A stretch of DNA of 64,000 nt. Source: Aristolochia californica (lineage: Eukaryota; Streptophyta; Magnoliopsida; Piperales; Aristolochiaceae). The stretch spans positions 26,305,208 through 26,369,207 of the forward strand of contig JARWKL010000009.1 in the NCBI GenBank assembly GCA_029961685.1, in the 5' to 3' direction. The notes under the pieces were generated by a model, which saw nothing but the letters and a program-made list of their open reading frames with translations, had not been told where the DNA came from and searched no databases. How positions within the stretch are numbered: position 1 is the first letter of the stretch; each line of letters starts with the position of its first letter. This document shows positions 11,384 through 24,366 of this stretch, in pieces. Both the position numbers and the translations under genes were made by a program.

Positions 11384-11737
11384 TGTAGAATTTAAGATTT
11401 CATGGTGGAAGACCTCAATCAAGGTGGTGGAGAAAGGAGGAGGAAGAAGAAGAGAAGAAAATGGAGAAGAGAGGAGAAAGAAAGGGATGGCTGGTTGAGA
11501 AAGAGGGAGAGAGATCTTGGGAGAAGAGAGAATAGGCTAGGGACCAATTATGAGAAGAGGAGAGATTTGATACTCTACCCCATGCTTTGAGGCTCTTATT
11601 TATAGTTGTGAGGGGGAGTTTCTGATGACTACAATGCCCTTAGGGGCTACAAGCTTTATGAAAGAAAAAACATAAGTTGACATATATCATCTTACATAAT
11701 TACACCCTTATGTCATCCTTATAAAAATCATTTTACA
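11384..11737 (-). repeat. 5' LTR of the 9.7-11.7 kb copia
   Basis: On the minus strand it starts TGTAAAATG and ends TTCTACA, so the ends are TGTA...TACA. It holds a purine-rich block (11420-11530) and tttatttatagtt near 11596. The Lys/Arg/Glu-rich ORF inside it (11402-11590) is a by-product of the purine block. Confidence 0.75.
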
Positions 11738-11989
11738 TACCCCCTTTGCCACCTCTAGACATGGGGGAGGAGTTCTCTCTCTTTTCACCTTTGTGCCACC
11801 CTTCATGGGTGCCTTCTAATATGGAGATTGAACAAAGTGATTTGGATCAAGTCTCCTCTCTAGTATTGGATTGCATGTCTACGTTTGTTGTATATCTTCT
11901 GCATTGTCATCTTCAAATATTTCTCTCACTTTCTTTAAGGTCATACTTGGTCGAACTTATTCGTTATTTTTATAATTTTACCATTACAT

Positions 11990-13132
11990 TCTCCTTCTAA
12001 TTTTATCGTAGTGGGTGTTTATTTTCTATGCTTTTCGTCCCCCCATAACCATTTTACTCAGTCTACCTTTCTCCTAATATCTCTTTTTGGACTCTAGTTT
12101 ACCTTTTCAGACCTACCCTTTGTTAAGTTGTTTGGTTTGCTTTTCCTTTCTTTATATTTGGGTGTTTTTAAGTCCAATGAAACTTTTTTACTGCTACCCT
12201 TAATTGGATTTTTATCCTCGTCTTTTAGGTGACATGCATTACCCTGTTTGGTGATTATTATCATTATTTTGTTTGAAATCCTTTTTAGGTTGGTTTCAAT
12301 TCCTTTGTTTATCACCCATATTTTTATTTTTTCAGAGTCTATGTTCAATTGAGTACTTATCCTTGGGACAACTTCATGGAGGAGATAACTACTATATTTT
12401 ATTTTAGGTTGATATTACCATTATCTCCTAACTTGAGGGGTGAGAATAGAAAGAGAAATATGAAAGATGTGGTAGTTGACAGAATCTACCATAAAGAATT
12501 ATACAAGCTAAATCAAACTTGGTCACTTTCATTCCTCTATTGGTTTGATGTACGTCTTCTTCTTATTTTCTTTATATGAAGTCTTGGTAGTGGTTGAGAC
12601 TCCTTTCGAGATAAAAGTATTGGCATTGTTATTATTTGAAAAAAAGAAGTATAATCTACAATGAAGAACTCCATGTATTGTGTTAATTATATTTTATCTT
12701 ACCAGAATATCTAAGTCAGGGGGGAGCACAATATGAAGAATTTTTGTTGAAGACAGAATTTTTTTCTTGGCAAGTTGAACTTTATGGTGGAGTGTTGAAG
12801 AATAGGTTTAGAAGAGTCTTACATGGCTCTCACAGTAAGAAATCTCATAGAGCCAAAATTAATATGCCAATGTCTTACAAGAGTTTCATAGAAGGAAGTC
12901 TCACAAAAATGTCTTAGTTAAAAGAGTTGTAGTTATTTTAGTCTACTACTCTTGCTCAATTATTTAATTACTCTAGGAACTGTGTTTAGGTGTTAAGACT
13001 TTGGGTGTAACTAAAATATGAGTAGTTTAATTGTAATATGATTCTACCTGTTTTCTTTATTAGAAATAGAGGCTCTTTATACTCAAATATAATCAAATCA
13101 ATGAATTATTTCTCATCTCTTGAAATTAGACA
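11990..13132 (+). mobile_element. NaB-2 fragment with 3' LTR
   Basis: The body (about 11990-12792) follows NaB-1 at 6950-7509: words for ggactct, gggtgtttttaagtcca, gtgacatgcattacc, then cttgaggggtgagaatagaaagag. The 3' LTR is 12793-13132 (TGTTGAAGAATAG to AATTAGACA), the most diverged NaB LTR here. Bases 11738-11990 between it and the copia LTR are uncertain. No coding capacity is seen. Confidence 0.7.
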
Positions 13133-14403
13133 TAAATACAAGTTCTATTGGACTTGTGTCCTCTAATGCGTTCAAATGCTAAGCTTTCTGGGCATTTTGC
13201 AATCATTTTTTGTTGGCTTTTGTTGTAATCTTGGAATGCTTCTTCCACAATTTGAATTAAAATGTTGTGGGGGCTTGAAGTATTTTAGAAATTTGTCCAA
13301 AACATACTCAAGACACATGATCAATTCTAGATGTCTGTTATCATAAAAATTTGGTGAAGATATCTTGAGACCAATATAGATCCTCCTAGAACTACAGAAA
13401 AATGTAAAGCATAATAAACTAGAAAACTTATCTACCAATCTCAAAGAGTATAAAATTACAAATTGCTCCTTCATTAGGCCCCTCTATAATTTTAAAATAT
13501 TTTTAAAACCTAATAATTATATTTAAAATTTAATGATTATTTACCTTTAAATTAATAAATTATGTTGTGCATATTCAAGTTCAACATCTACAAGAAAAAA
13601 AGGAGTATGGACATAAGTCTATCTATGTAAGGTTTCAATTTTTAATTTAATAATTATTCAAATTAAATACTTAAAATCTAATTTTTCTTTTTAGAAATTG
13701 AATAGTGTTATCTGAAACACGTAAAAGCTGAGAGAAATGGACTTTTGTATGCTCAGTATAAACATACCATACCTCAGCCCATTGGCTTAACTCTAGATTA
13801 CCAGTCATCTTCCGAAGATGAGGCCGATACCTTGGAGAAGACTAAGTGAAGGTAACCACTCTTTTTCTCATAGGCTAATTATTTAGGGTCTGTTCGGAAG
13901 CCTTAGAAAAAAAGGAAAAAATAAGAATTTAACCATTATTATTCTTAAAAAATTTAATAAAAATGATCAAATTCTCATTTTCACAAACTATTTTTAAAAA
14001 TAATAATAATTAAATTTTTATTTTATTTTATTTTCTTTACTAGACCGACCCCGAGTGAAATTTAACTACGGCCTGCACAACTAATGGCAATGTTTGTATA
14101 CTTTTAAATCTTTACTAACCCATCAGATTTTGTACCTTCGATGACTTGAAGAATTAAGAGTCCAGAAGTCCAAAAACAAAACACAAATGTTAAAAAAAAA
14201 AAAAATTTGGCGACAATTATGCATGGAATGGAAAAGAATTTTTTACTGCAAAAAGCAAACAAAGACTTGGTCTTTACAAGTTCATACATAATCAACACCA
14301 ATATCACGCTATTTTTCATCAGTAGCATGTTTGCATAACTCGAGGAAAACAGTTCCCCTTTGAGAGGCCAAATGGACGGAGATCACTTTCTCTGAACCCC
14401 TCC
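13133..14403. other. Spacer downstream of the PP2C gene
   Basis: AT-rich DNA with no gene I can support. The ORF at 13172-13474 (minus) resembles nothing I know and lacks codon-like character. Minus-strand AATAAA-type words near 14017-14032 may serve as poly(A) signals for the PP2C transcript, 370-390 bp past its stop. A T/A-rich block at 13890-14035 follows. Confidence 0.5.
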
Positions 14404-17400
14404 TCACACACTTCGATTCTGTTGCTGGGTAGTCGAAGTCACCGGGGAGGACAAAAAGCGGACAACAACACAGGTAATATTGTCGGCACTACCTCTTTGG
14501 TACGCTTCATGCATCAACCTCTTAGCTGCCTGTTCGGGCTCCTCAATCGATTTAATCATTGAAACAGCCTCCTGGATTGATTTCAAGCAACCCAGACATC
14601 CGTATTTAATCTTTAGACATACACAAACATAATCATGCTGCAGAGCTAAAAACATGTGTTGGCAACGAAATGTATCCAAACCTCGTTTGTCACAACGTCC
14701 CACAAGCCATCACTGGCAAGGATAAGAAATTCAAGTGAATCGTCAATCACCTCTTCCTGCATTTTAAGTGACAAGCTCAGGAATGATGGAAAATGAAGGT
14801 GAGTCAGAGCAGCCGAGGCCCACTATTTGCACTTCCAATTTCTTATGACTACAGCAGGAACCATTCCTTGCAAAGAAAGAGAAGGACCTAACAAGGACCA
14901 CCCACTTGGAGTTAAATTTACAGCCTCATTTAATAATGTCATTACTTCAGGTCCATGAAAGCCAATATATAAACAGACCCACTTACTGAACCTGATCTAT
15001 GTTTGAACATATTCTCATAATGTATACTAATAAGACCTGTATCCTGGTGCTGTAAGGGTTTGGCACCTTGGCTTTGTAACTACAGTTTTGTAAGGCATGG
15101 AACCTAGCAACTACCTGACAAGCAAAAAGCCTAGAAGTCCATGCCTAGCTCTTGAAAATAACCTGACTAATAGTAAGTTGAACTAGGTCATATTTGAAGT
15201 CCCCACAGGCCCTGAAGACCTGTTAGGGATCTAAACATAGGTCTAAGAAGATCTGTGTATCTCTTGATAAATACACTGGTTAATCTTAAGTTTGGATCAG
15301 CTCATACTGGGAGCCCTGTAAGCACTGACCTGTTTATACAGTATCTAACGCATAAACAACTAAAATAAGCTACAGAAAAAAGAGACTAAGTAAAAGAAAT
15401 TTAAAACAAACGGATGTGAATGTTACTCAAGAAAGAAACCTGGATCTCTGGATCCGCAACCACATACTGCTTCAACAGCTTATCCCCAAATGCACGAGAA
15501 ACAGCAAGAACACCTCCAACTCGCCATGTCCCTGAGATTAGGTATTAGTATATCATGTAACTCCACATAATTAAACAGAAGTTGTTTTTTAAAAAAATCA
15601 ATGAAAACGTTTATATGGGACATCAGAAAGCAAACAGTGCTCCTACATACCAGCCCACATCACAAATCCACCGGCTTCTTCAATACGCTGTCGTTCATCA
15701 GTTTGGTCAGGCTTGTGATCTCGTGAAACAGCTATAGCTGCATGAAATAAAATTAAGAAACTAAATTAATGAAAATGTGTATATGGATAAATATTCAGAT
15801 AAACTGAAAATCATTCTCCAGTTTTCAAAAGCCAATGGTAGCAGTTAACATGGTTAACAGGAACAAAAAAACACTGTATCAGAGCAAATACCTCACCATC
15901 CTGAATAGTACTAAAGAAATATGTTTCCGAATCTATCAGATACATCCTTCTATAGGTAAAAAATATAACACTTACAATTCTCAAAAATTTACACCTTAGG
16001 TGCCCTCAATTACAACCTATAAGTATGCAACCCCATACACAACAAACACAAGCAAAAGGATCACACAAAAAAAAAACACATAGTTACCAACAAATTTTGA
16101 TTTTCTCCTTAATAACAGATTAACCCAATGATAAAGATTTTCCTAACAAATAAAATCCCCCTGCATGGATGTTCTCACCCTTTGGCTCTATGGACAGATT
16201 AACTTGTTTCTTAAATCTCATCTCTTTGGTTAAGTATCAATGGGGTTGAGGCATGTCAGATGTATGTGCAACCAAATTCCTGAAGAAAGAGAATTTCTAC
16301 AAAAGAAGTTATTATATAAACTCTTTCTTTCATTTTCAAAAAAAAAATAGTAGTTTAAGTATTTTGATATAAGCGAGTTGTTATGTAACAAAATCTTAAA
16401 TGTTATATGCATAATATAATATTTCAAAGAATATGCATAAACAACTTAGATACAACATCTCCAAAGAATCTAGCAATATATCAAATGATAGTCTAAGGAA
16501 CATTGCCTATGGATCAGAACAGTAAATACTGAAACAAGTAATTTCATGCAATAGCCATAACCTACTCCGAAAAGATTCATCAAAGAATGTAATAAATAGA
16601 TGAACTGTAATTTGGTAACTACCACACTATAACTCTCAACAGGGATCATGGTGGAGAATGAAAAAAGGATCACGAGAAATTGCTTACAACAAGCAATCAG
16701 TAAGCAAATAGATGTCACTTTCCAATGAAATTACAAGAGCACTATTTCTCTGCCACTTGATGTTCACAGAGAAATGCCAAATGAATAAAATTAATATCCA
16801 GATGGAGCATCAATTAAGAAATTCTTTATCTTCACTACTCATAATATCCAAGAAGAAAAATCTAAAAATTCATTAAAAAAAAGAAGAGAGTAATTTGTCT
16901 CAAGTTGCCTTTACCATTTCCACCCCTGCATATTACAGCCCTTGAGTCTCCAACATTGGCAACAAGCAAGCGACCACCGACAAGGATAGCAGTGGAAGCT
17001 GTTGAACCAGCATCTCTGTTCTGGTTATTCTCAGATTTGAGAAATTCTGAGTCTGTGTGGTTATAAGCATCAGCTACAAAAGAAGAAAACAAGTGAAAAA
17101 TGATCAGTTATTCAAGTAAAATAAAAACCTCATGCAATCCACTTATCCAATGACTGCGGTTAAAATACATATCTCCATAAAAAAAAAAAAAGCACCTATA
17201 GCCGATTTGGTATCAGATATGAACTTTGGGTGACTAATCAAATTCCTAAACAGGTTTTGTTTGACGTACTCCGCCGCTCGAGCACCTCCATGACCTAAAA
17301 ATACATAAAATTGAATGCTTAAAAATATTAAAAAGCTAAAAGAAATTCCAAGTTACTGAGATCTTATGCAATAATTATAAAACCAGAGAATTCCTATAAT

Positions 17401-18704
17401 GGAAAGAAACTCCATAGATCCTTCTACGGCTATGCAAATATATCCCACTTTTAATACACTATGACATTTTATAGTAAATGTTTTTACCATCAAAAACCCC
17501 AAAAAGACCAACTATTTCTCCATCAACTCCATCAATTCTGGTTTCGTAAAAATCCTCCATTGAAGATCTTTTCCCTGGAGAACTTGCATAACCATAGCTA
17601 AACTTGCCATTTTGACTGCAGTGAAAATCATTTCAAGTTATTAATGATAACAAATGCTGGTGCACATACAGTTCTAGCACATGCAGATAATATACAAAAG
17701 GAGCAAGAAGAACCCAAGACAATGAGGTCTGTTGCACAGTTTACTATACAATGTCATACAAAACCAAAAGTGTCAATGAGAAATCATTAACTAGTGATCT
17801 AGACCAACTCTTTAGGACTGAAAAGTTTAACAAATTAAATGGATATGAGCAAAAGGAAGAGACATTTTGGAAAAATTGTTTTTCAAGGACAGTCCATGAG
17901 CTAGTAGCCCAATTACTTTGAACCAAACAACATTATTACGCATGCATACATACATACATACATAAAAATATACATATATACACACATACATACATACAAT
18001 AACAACATAACATGGGCTCTGTCATCAACAGCATACAACCATAAATTTAATCAATGACTCCTACGACTACAAGGTGCACACAAACCAACCGAAACATGTA
18101 ACTGAATAAAGACAGTGGAATATGTTGTTTAATGAAGTTAACGAATTAAAACATAGGAGAGTGAAAACTCAATAACGTAAAAACTGAAGCTGGCAACTGA
18201 AGGTGCAAAAGTATTGTCCTGCGTTAGGCAAACACAAATCTCAGTAGAATCCTCGATCTATTCCTGAGCTATACTAGTAACAACGATGAAAGACCATTCC
18301 AATAAAACAGGCAAACAACAGGAAGGCAAAGGAGTGAGTTTCAGAGAAGCCCATCCCCACTGACCTGCTTCCGCCTGCAACACCAACCCAACTTTCCCAA
18401 ACCATCATTCTTGAAATCATAAACGGTTGTCCACAAAATGAGCAGGGATAACCAAATTTTATTCATTTTTTCTGTTTTCTTCAACAAAGTATAACGTAAG
18501 AACTATCGACCAAATCAATGATAAACCCATAAGAGCCCGACAGAATTAAAACATTTTGATTAGTAATGGACCATCTCAACAGAAAGAACGAAAAACCAAA
18601 TGAGAGCAAATAAAGAAGCGATTGTACCTCAGGCCCCCGCCACTAACCGGGGAGTCTTCTAGCTGAGTCCCGCTCGTCGACAAAACAGAATTCAGGTAAC
18701 CCAT
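14404..18704 (-). CDS. Protein phosphatase 2C, Arabidopsis WIN2/PP2C59-like
   Basis: Eight coding exons on the minus strand: 18704-18628, 17615-17488, 17294-17196, 17073-16915, 15737-15651, 15531-15440, 14756-14682 and 14571-14404. All introns are GT-AG and phases agree, giving 294 aa. The protein starts [12 protein letters not shown] as its relatives do. Metal-binding residues of the PP2C fold are present: E46/D47 in [11 protein letters not shown]68/G69 in FDGHGG, D230 in ASDGLWDVV and D269 in [10 protein letters not shown]. Other family blocks are GSTAST (124-129), VGDSRAV (142-148), SRDHKPDQ (159-166) and [15 protein letters not shown] (186-200). It should be a soluble Mg/Mn-dependent Ser/Thr phosphatase. 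The closest relatives I recall are Arabidopsis PP2C59 (WIN2, a partner of the bacterial effector HopW1-1) and PP2C69/71, about 310-350 aa. All motifs are intact and no stop is seen, so it is probably a working gene. A regulatory role in signalling is inferred from family, not sequence. Confidence 0.95.
17939..18000. repeat. CATA/TACA microsatellite in PP2C intron 1
   Basis: An array of CATA-type repeats with ATATAC interruptions inside the 1,012-bp first coding-region intron (17616-18627). Confidence 0.85.
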
Positions 18705-18804
18705 GTTGACGACAAAAATCCAGAACCAAATTTCACCTTCGCCAAAAAATAAAGTACCCGTTTCCCGCCTCAAAGGAAAAGTAAAGGATGAAAGAGAGAG
18801 ATAG

Positions 18805-18846
<42 letters not shown>

Positions 18847-19240
18847 GTAATGAAATCTACTTTCGCTTACGCGGAACCAAAGCTACAAGTAACCCAGTAA
18901 ATTGAACCCTCATCATCACCGAGTAATCCCGAATTCCCCTGCGCACTATTAAAAACTTTCAGACTTTCAAACAAGAATCCAAAAGCAAAATACGAACAAT
19001 CGAAACAGATTTTGTTGTAGGATCTGCAAATTGCAGGAAAAAGAAAAAGAAGAAGAAAGACTAACCTGATGTGCAAAAAGAGAGCTTTCCAGGCTGGTAA
19101 TTGGATAGGAGAAGCGATTTGCGATGAAGAGAGAAAAGAAGGAAGGGTCGTTTGTCCTTGGTGCTGAAAACAGGGTGGACGAGGAGGACGTGTCGCCGCT
19201 GTATAAGGGAGCCCTTGGGCGACCGCGTCAAGCCTCATTA
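18705..19240 (-). promoter_or_regulatory. PP2C 5' untranslated region, probably with an intron
   Basis: Upstream of the start codon the minus strand shows a possible noncoding exon (about 19240-19063) ending in CATCAG|GTTAGT, and a possible acceptor TTTTCCTTTGAG at about 18775, just upstream of the coding exon. This would make a leader intron of about 285 bp. The splice model rests on consensus only. No clear TATA box can be picked. Confidence 0.4.
18801..18846. repeat. AGAT/AG microsatellite in the PP2C leader
   Basis: About seven AGAT units run into about eleven AG units. On the gene's strand this is a CT-rich tract, common in plant 5' leaders. It is likely to be length-variable. Confidence 0.92.
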
Positions 19241-19899
19241 CCGGTGCATCCGGTTTTCATCTTATTTTTTGTTACCTCATTTTTCCGATAAATCTAATTC
19301 TTCTTAAATTATGTTAATCACACACATAGTCACAGGTGTGACATCAAGGTCCACACATTTTAGGTTGCAATAATATACGTAGATAAATTGGGTATACTCG
19401 TTAATATACCAAAAAATGCCAATATAATCTGCCACTAAATTTACATTTGTTAACTTTAGCATTAAAAAGCAAATTGCAGGTCCTATTTACCCAAATGAGA
19501 AAGGGAAACTCAAAAAATAAAAAGAATAGATAGCATTGTTTTTTTTTTTTTAGTGTCGAGTATACATGCACATATCCCACTTATCTATTGGTTCGACTTG
19601 AACCTGAAACCTTACACTAGAAATTCTTATATGACCATTAAAATTTTTAAAACTAATGAAAAACTATTTAAAATTTTATAAAACAAATAAGAGGTCCTAT
19701 GAGAAAATCCATATGAAACACTTAGAAATATGGTTATTCAACACAGTACATCCACCTGGATTTAACAAGGCCTTGTAGGGTTGGGATCAAACTCACCCTC
19801 TTTTCTTAGCAAGTCTCCCTCGACCCACCCCAAGTCCAGCTCTAGACTTGAGCTCAACTTGACTCAACTTAGCCCAAGTTGAAGAATCTGGGTCAGATC
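19241..19899. other. Upstream flank of the PP2C gene
   Basis: AT-rich DNA without a supported gene. A possible SINE tail lies at 19541-19625. The stretch 19800-19880 is rich in CAAGT/CTCAACTT words. Confidence 0.4.
19541..19625 (-). repeat. Possible 3' part of a tRNA-derived SINE
   Basis: On the minus strand a polymerase III B-box-like GGTTCAAGTCGAACC is followed about 45 bp later by a run of twelve A. No A box or matching TSD could be fixed, so this is tentative. Confidence 0.35.
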
Positions 19900-21612
19900 T
19901 GAATTCCAAGTAAAAAAACCTTGGATAGAAATCACTTAGGCCTTGTTAGTGCTCTTTTCAGGAAAAACAAGAAAAATATTTCTAGGTAGAAATGTGCTTC
20001 TTCGAATAAGGACACATGAGATAATTTGTAGTAAGTCCATCCTTGAATAAGGAAGCTATGCACCAAGTAATAAGTTGAGGATAATCCAAGGTAATAATCA
20101 AGTTGGTGTCAATTTGGTAGCTTATGACATATAATAGCTTTGACAGTAAGTGAGTGAGTCAAACCGAGTAATAAACTGCTAATAATAAGTTAAACCAAGT
20201 GTTATTTGATAATCAATAAATCAAACAATTTCCATCATGTTCATCCTTCATGCTTCTCCTTTTATTCTCCCCCTCAAACTGGGAGGTAATGTCAATGAAC
20301 CCAACTTAAAGTCAACAAATATTTTGCAAGCTCAAGTACTAATCCACCTCTTGTATGATCAAATAAATGAAGGCTAATATCAATAACTTCACTAGCTCAA
20401 ATATTGTAAACCAAGTAACTCAAGCCAAGCCAAATATTGTATTTCCTTGCCCAACTACACCAACTTGGGTAGGATATGAATAGCCTGAGTTTGACTAGTC
20501 TTTTAAGCAATTAAAAAATATCACTCGATAATCAAGAGGAGACATTCATGTGCTGGCAGAAAATCACTTTAAATCATACTTCTTATCTTCCTTTTTTTTT
20601 TTATTAAGAAGGAATATCCAATAAAAAAATCAAATCATGAAGGGATCATCTTAAATCAGCCATTTCCAAAAAACAAAGGAGATCTTTCTAAATCTTTCCA
20701 AAGTATAACTTGGACGCCAACTCATAATTTTTTATCTTTGATCTGTCCTTTTAGGTTTTAGGAAAGTTGAGATTGAGGCAAGATAGATAAATCACATAAA
20801 ATCAAGGAGACCTTGAATAAGTTTGAGATCAAAGAAGAGAAACTTTTTGTAAACAACCATTTTCCAAAAAATAATTTAAGAACACTTTTCCTTTGTGATA
20901 TGGTGCCACTTCACCAAAAAATATTTCTATATTTTCTAGCCTTAATTTTTAGGCAAGGATACCAAATCAAATTCTTTGAAATCTTTCAAAATACCAATAA
21001 AATCTCACAAAATTCATGTTTGGGAAAATCTTCTAAATAAGGTAGTTTCCTCCTTCAATTGGTGCCAACTTAGCTATCAAAGAAGACACATTTCTTTGTT
21101 TTTTTTTTCCTTGAAATCTTTAGGCAAGACAAACTTTGACAAACAAATCAAAGAAAGTTTATGAAAATAAGATGATCTTCTAAAGATTCTTTCCAGATAT
21201 TGTTAGTTAATAAATAGAAACTTTCCAAGGGTAGATCATGGGATACTTTCCTGATATTGTTGATCAATAACAGTAACTCAAAAATTTAAGCAATTGTTTT
21301 TACTTAAATTCGGATCTTGACATGCAACATGATAACAACATGATCTTTGATTCTTCCAATTCAAATATCTCCTTAAATATAGATCATATTGACATAAAAT
21401 TTTATCCTTATGAAATTAAACTTAAATATATTTATCCAAGTTTAAATTCTTTTAATAAAATATACTTCTTTTGAGAAAAATAATCTGATAGATTTTGGAC
21501 TCTATAATCCAGCTAAACTGAGTTCTCTTTTTCCTTGGACCAGCATGACCATTGAGTCTTCTGAGATAGATATCTCCATATAAAAAACTCATATTGAGAA
21601 TTGGTTGAATAG

Positions 21613-22013
21613 TGTTGAATTTATGAAAAAAAGAAAAAAACTTCATTGATTTGTTGTAATCAGAGTAACCCCTATTTATAATAAAGGAAAGTAGTAGAGT
21701 CCAATTACAATTAAACTATTTTTGTTCCAATTACACCCAAACTTTAACACTTAAAGATAAGTCCTACCATAATTAAACAACCCAATATAAATAGAAGTCT
21801 AACATGACTAAAACACCTTTAAACTGAAACTCTTCTATTAGATCTACTTTCATAATAATTCTGGTTCTGTAAGACTTCTTATTGTGTAGGACTCATCATG
21901 CCACCTCATGTGATCATGGTGGATCCATATCTTATGGGCTTAAACCCATCTTCCAACACTCTTGAATATGTGGGACTTACTTGGTTGTGTGGGCTTGGGC
22001 CCATCTTCCAACA
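21613..22013 (-). repeat. 3' LTR of NaB-3
   Basis: TGTTGAATTTATG at the left, CTTCCAACA at the right on the plus strand. Preceded by TSD AATAG and followed by the complement of the polypurine tract. Confidence 0.9.
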
Positions 22014-22378
22014 CTCCCCCTCAAGCTGGTGGTGAGAGAACATCATGAACTCCTAGCTTGCTGCAAAGGGTGTATAGGATCTTCTCTTATAAAATGGCAG
22101 TCCTCCATATCTTCCAACACTCCTCATATTGGTGGTCTCTTCCATGAGGCCCAGTTGGCCTAAGATAAGTGAGAGTAAAATTACTCCAAGTCATATGACA
22201 TCGCTTCATACTCCAATCATAACCCATGATGGATGTAGAGCATACTCCTATCATTCACAGGTAGTGGGTCTATACACAGTGCTCAGAAGTGTAGTAAAAC
22301 TCCTCCATCACTGTGTCCCTCCATAGGACAAAAACTCTCAAGTGGTAGGAGTAATAAATGCCAATTAATGGGGCGGGC

Positions 22379-22404
22379 GGGGGGGGGGGGGGGGGGGGGG
22401 GGGG
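22379..22404 (+). repeat. Homopolymer run of about 26 G
   Basis: An uninterrupted G run inside NaB-3, preceded by GGGGCGGGC. The poly-Gly and poly-Pro ORFs across it are artefacts of the run. Its length may be an assembly estimate. Confidence 0.9.
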
Positions 22405-24349
22405 TCAATATGTATGTTGTAATAAGCTCCTCCATCACAATGTCCCAACACTGGGCACCGAAACCAAACTCAAAGGATTTCAAACAAATATAGTGATAAT
22501 AATCACTAAAGTGGGTAATGCCTACCATTTACAAGACGACAAAAAAAGACCTACGAGGATATATATAAAAAAGTCTCAATGGACTTAAAACAACCATATA
22601 CGTGATGGACTTAAAACACCAACCGAAGCAACACACAAGAGGTTGGCCCAAAGATGTATTTGAGAGTCAAATAAAAGGTGGTAGGAGACAGGCTACCCAA
22701 TAACTAATGGGTAATGGGTAAAGAGGAAGATAGGATGTTGAGGCCACCGCTTCTTTAATAATAATGTCTCATCCAAAGAGACACAATAGTTGCAGCTGAA
22801 ATGGGTTTGGGCCCATGTACCAAATAATGAAAATCCTACGACCCATAAAATAATTTGATGCAAGTCTATACACCAAATAATATCCTGAACAAGGAATATG
22901 TTGCAAATACTTCAAAATAATAATCTAGCTAAAGAAATAGAATTGAGTTGCACTGAGTCAAATAATAGGCTATATAGCCGAGTCGTGGACGAAATATGTA
23001 TAGAACTTGTGTCGTGGACATGTATACCGAGTCAAAAAATAAGTGGCCATGTTTGAGTTTACTCACTAAGTTGACCCGAATCGGGTTGACTCGGTCCAAG
23101 TTGGTCCGACCCGTTGGATTAACCTGAGTGGACAAAATGAGTCTGGCGGGTTGCTAGTTTGCTGGTTTGACCCGACAAGGCCTGGTCCAGGATGGCAGAA
23201 CCAGCGCTAGATTAAATAAGTTTCCTAACTTAGGAAACATGTAATTTCACAATAATCATTGTCTTCCTCACAACGCCGAACAAAGAGGGAGACTAGAGAC
23301 AACAACCCAACCGATTATTTCCCAAAGATAATAAATCATGGGTATTTGCCAAAGTTTTCGACGGGGGAAATAATCTAGTGAATCAAAGATCTTCAACAGA
23401 TAAATCAAATTCAATAACTCAAAATGACAACAGTGAAGACGATGGGAAAGCTATAGCTGGAGATCCTTCCAAATAATAAAGCATGATCAAATCATGATAA
23501 AAAATAATCTTCCCGAAATAAAATAACAAAGTAGATGGATGCAGAGAGTTTTCCTTGGAGTCTTAGGTTGTTTCTGTTGTAGATTTGTCTTCTCTAACAA
23601 TCGCAACGGGATAACTCGGGGGAGTTTGGTGTCATCGTCTTCGACAACAACAATGTCATCTTTGGAAAAACAGAACCTCAGCATAACGGCAAGGCAACAC
23701 CGAGAACCAACGAGAATTATGGCAAATCAGCCAAATTGATTCATCGCCTAGAAACGACAATTCAGCAACAGAGAAGATGATAAATCAGTAGCGTGAAGAC
23801 AACAATGCAATCTTGAAATATTCTCCAAATTAGATTTTTGGCATCATATAATGAGAGACCTGGAAAAATCCAATGGTGAAGTAGATTTTTTGGTGTTGTC
23901 TTCTCCGACAACAATAACGTGAATCAAAATGGACTGTTGATCAAGTGGCCAAAATAAACTCCGAAGATATGCTGGGTACTGGTTGTTGATTCCTGGAAAT
24001 CTGATTGCCATTGATTGAAGATGAGCCAGAAGATGAAACAGTGAATAATGACATCACCATTCCAGGTTGGGACAAGAATAGACTCGGCATGCGCTCGACC
24101 CGGTGTTCCATTAAGTCAAGTTTTCTAACTTAGGAAGCTTGATATTCAACAACAATGTCGTTCTTCCCTGCAACACTAAATAGAAAACTAGAAACTCCTG
24201 AAAATAGAATTGCAGTATCGAGGTGAAAATGTAAAACGAATAATGGGTATATGGACAGAAAAGAAGATAAATACGAACCTAAATTACTAGAGATAATAGA
24301 TCAAAAAAGGATCACATTGTCTCTGTGGGTCGACCTAGTCAACTTATAG

Positions 24350-24366
24350 AACCTACTTTGATACCA
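24350..24366 (-). other. Primer binding site of NaB-3
   Basis: The minus strand reads TGGTATCAAAGTAGGTT right after the LTR end TTCAACA, matching the initiator-Met tRNA site with small changes. Confidence 0.85.

Larger units (their letters stand above)
9745..11737 (-). mobile_element. 5' part of a Ty1/copia element (LTR, leader, gag)
   Basis: On the minus strand the order is a 354-bp LTR (11384-11737), a tRNA-iMet-type primer site (11366-11383), a long AT-rich leader (10293-11365) and gag (about 9756-10292). Nothing downstream of gag remains: at 9745 the sequence changes to LINE-like or unassigned DNA. The leader holds no ORF I can assign. Confidence 0.8.

Noticed and set aside
11402..11590. 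Lys/Arg/Glu-rich small protein
   Set aside because: It lies in the purine-rich part of a copia LTR and has no sister frame in other copies.
13172..13474. 100-codon minus-strand ORF downstream of PP2C
   Set aside because: No family resemblance and AT-driven composition; left unannotated.
22358..22588. Glycine- or proline-rich protein gene
   Set aside because: The open frame exists only because of the G homopolymer inside a NaB body.
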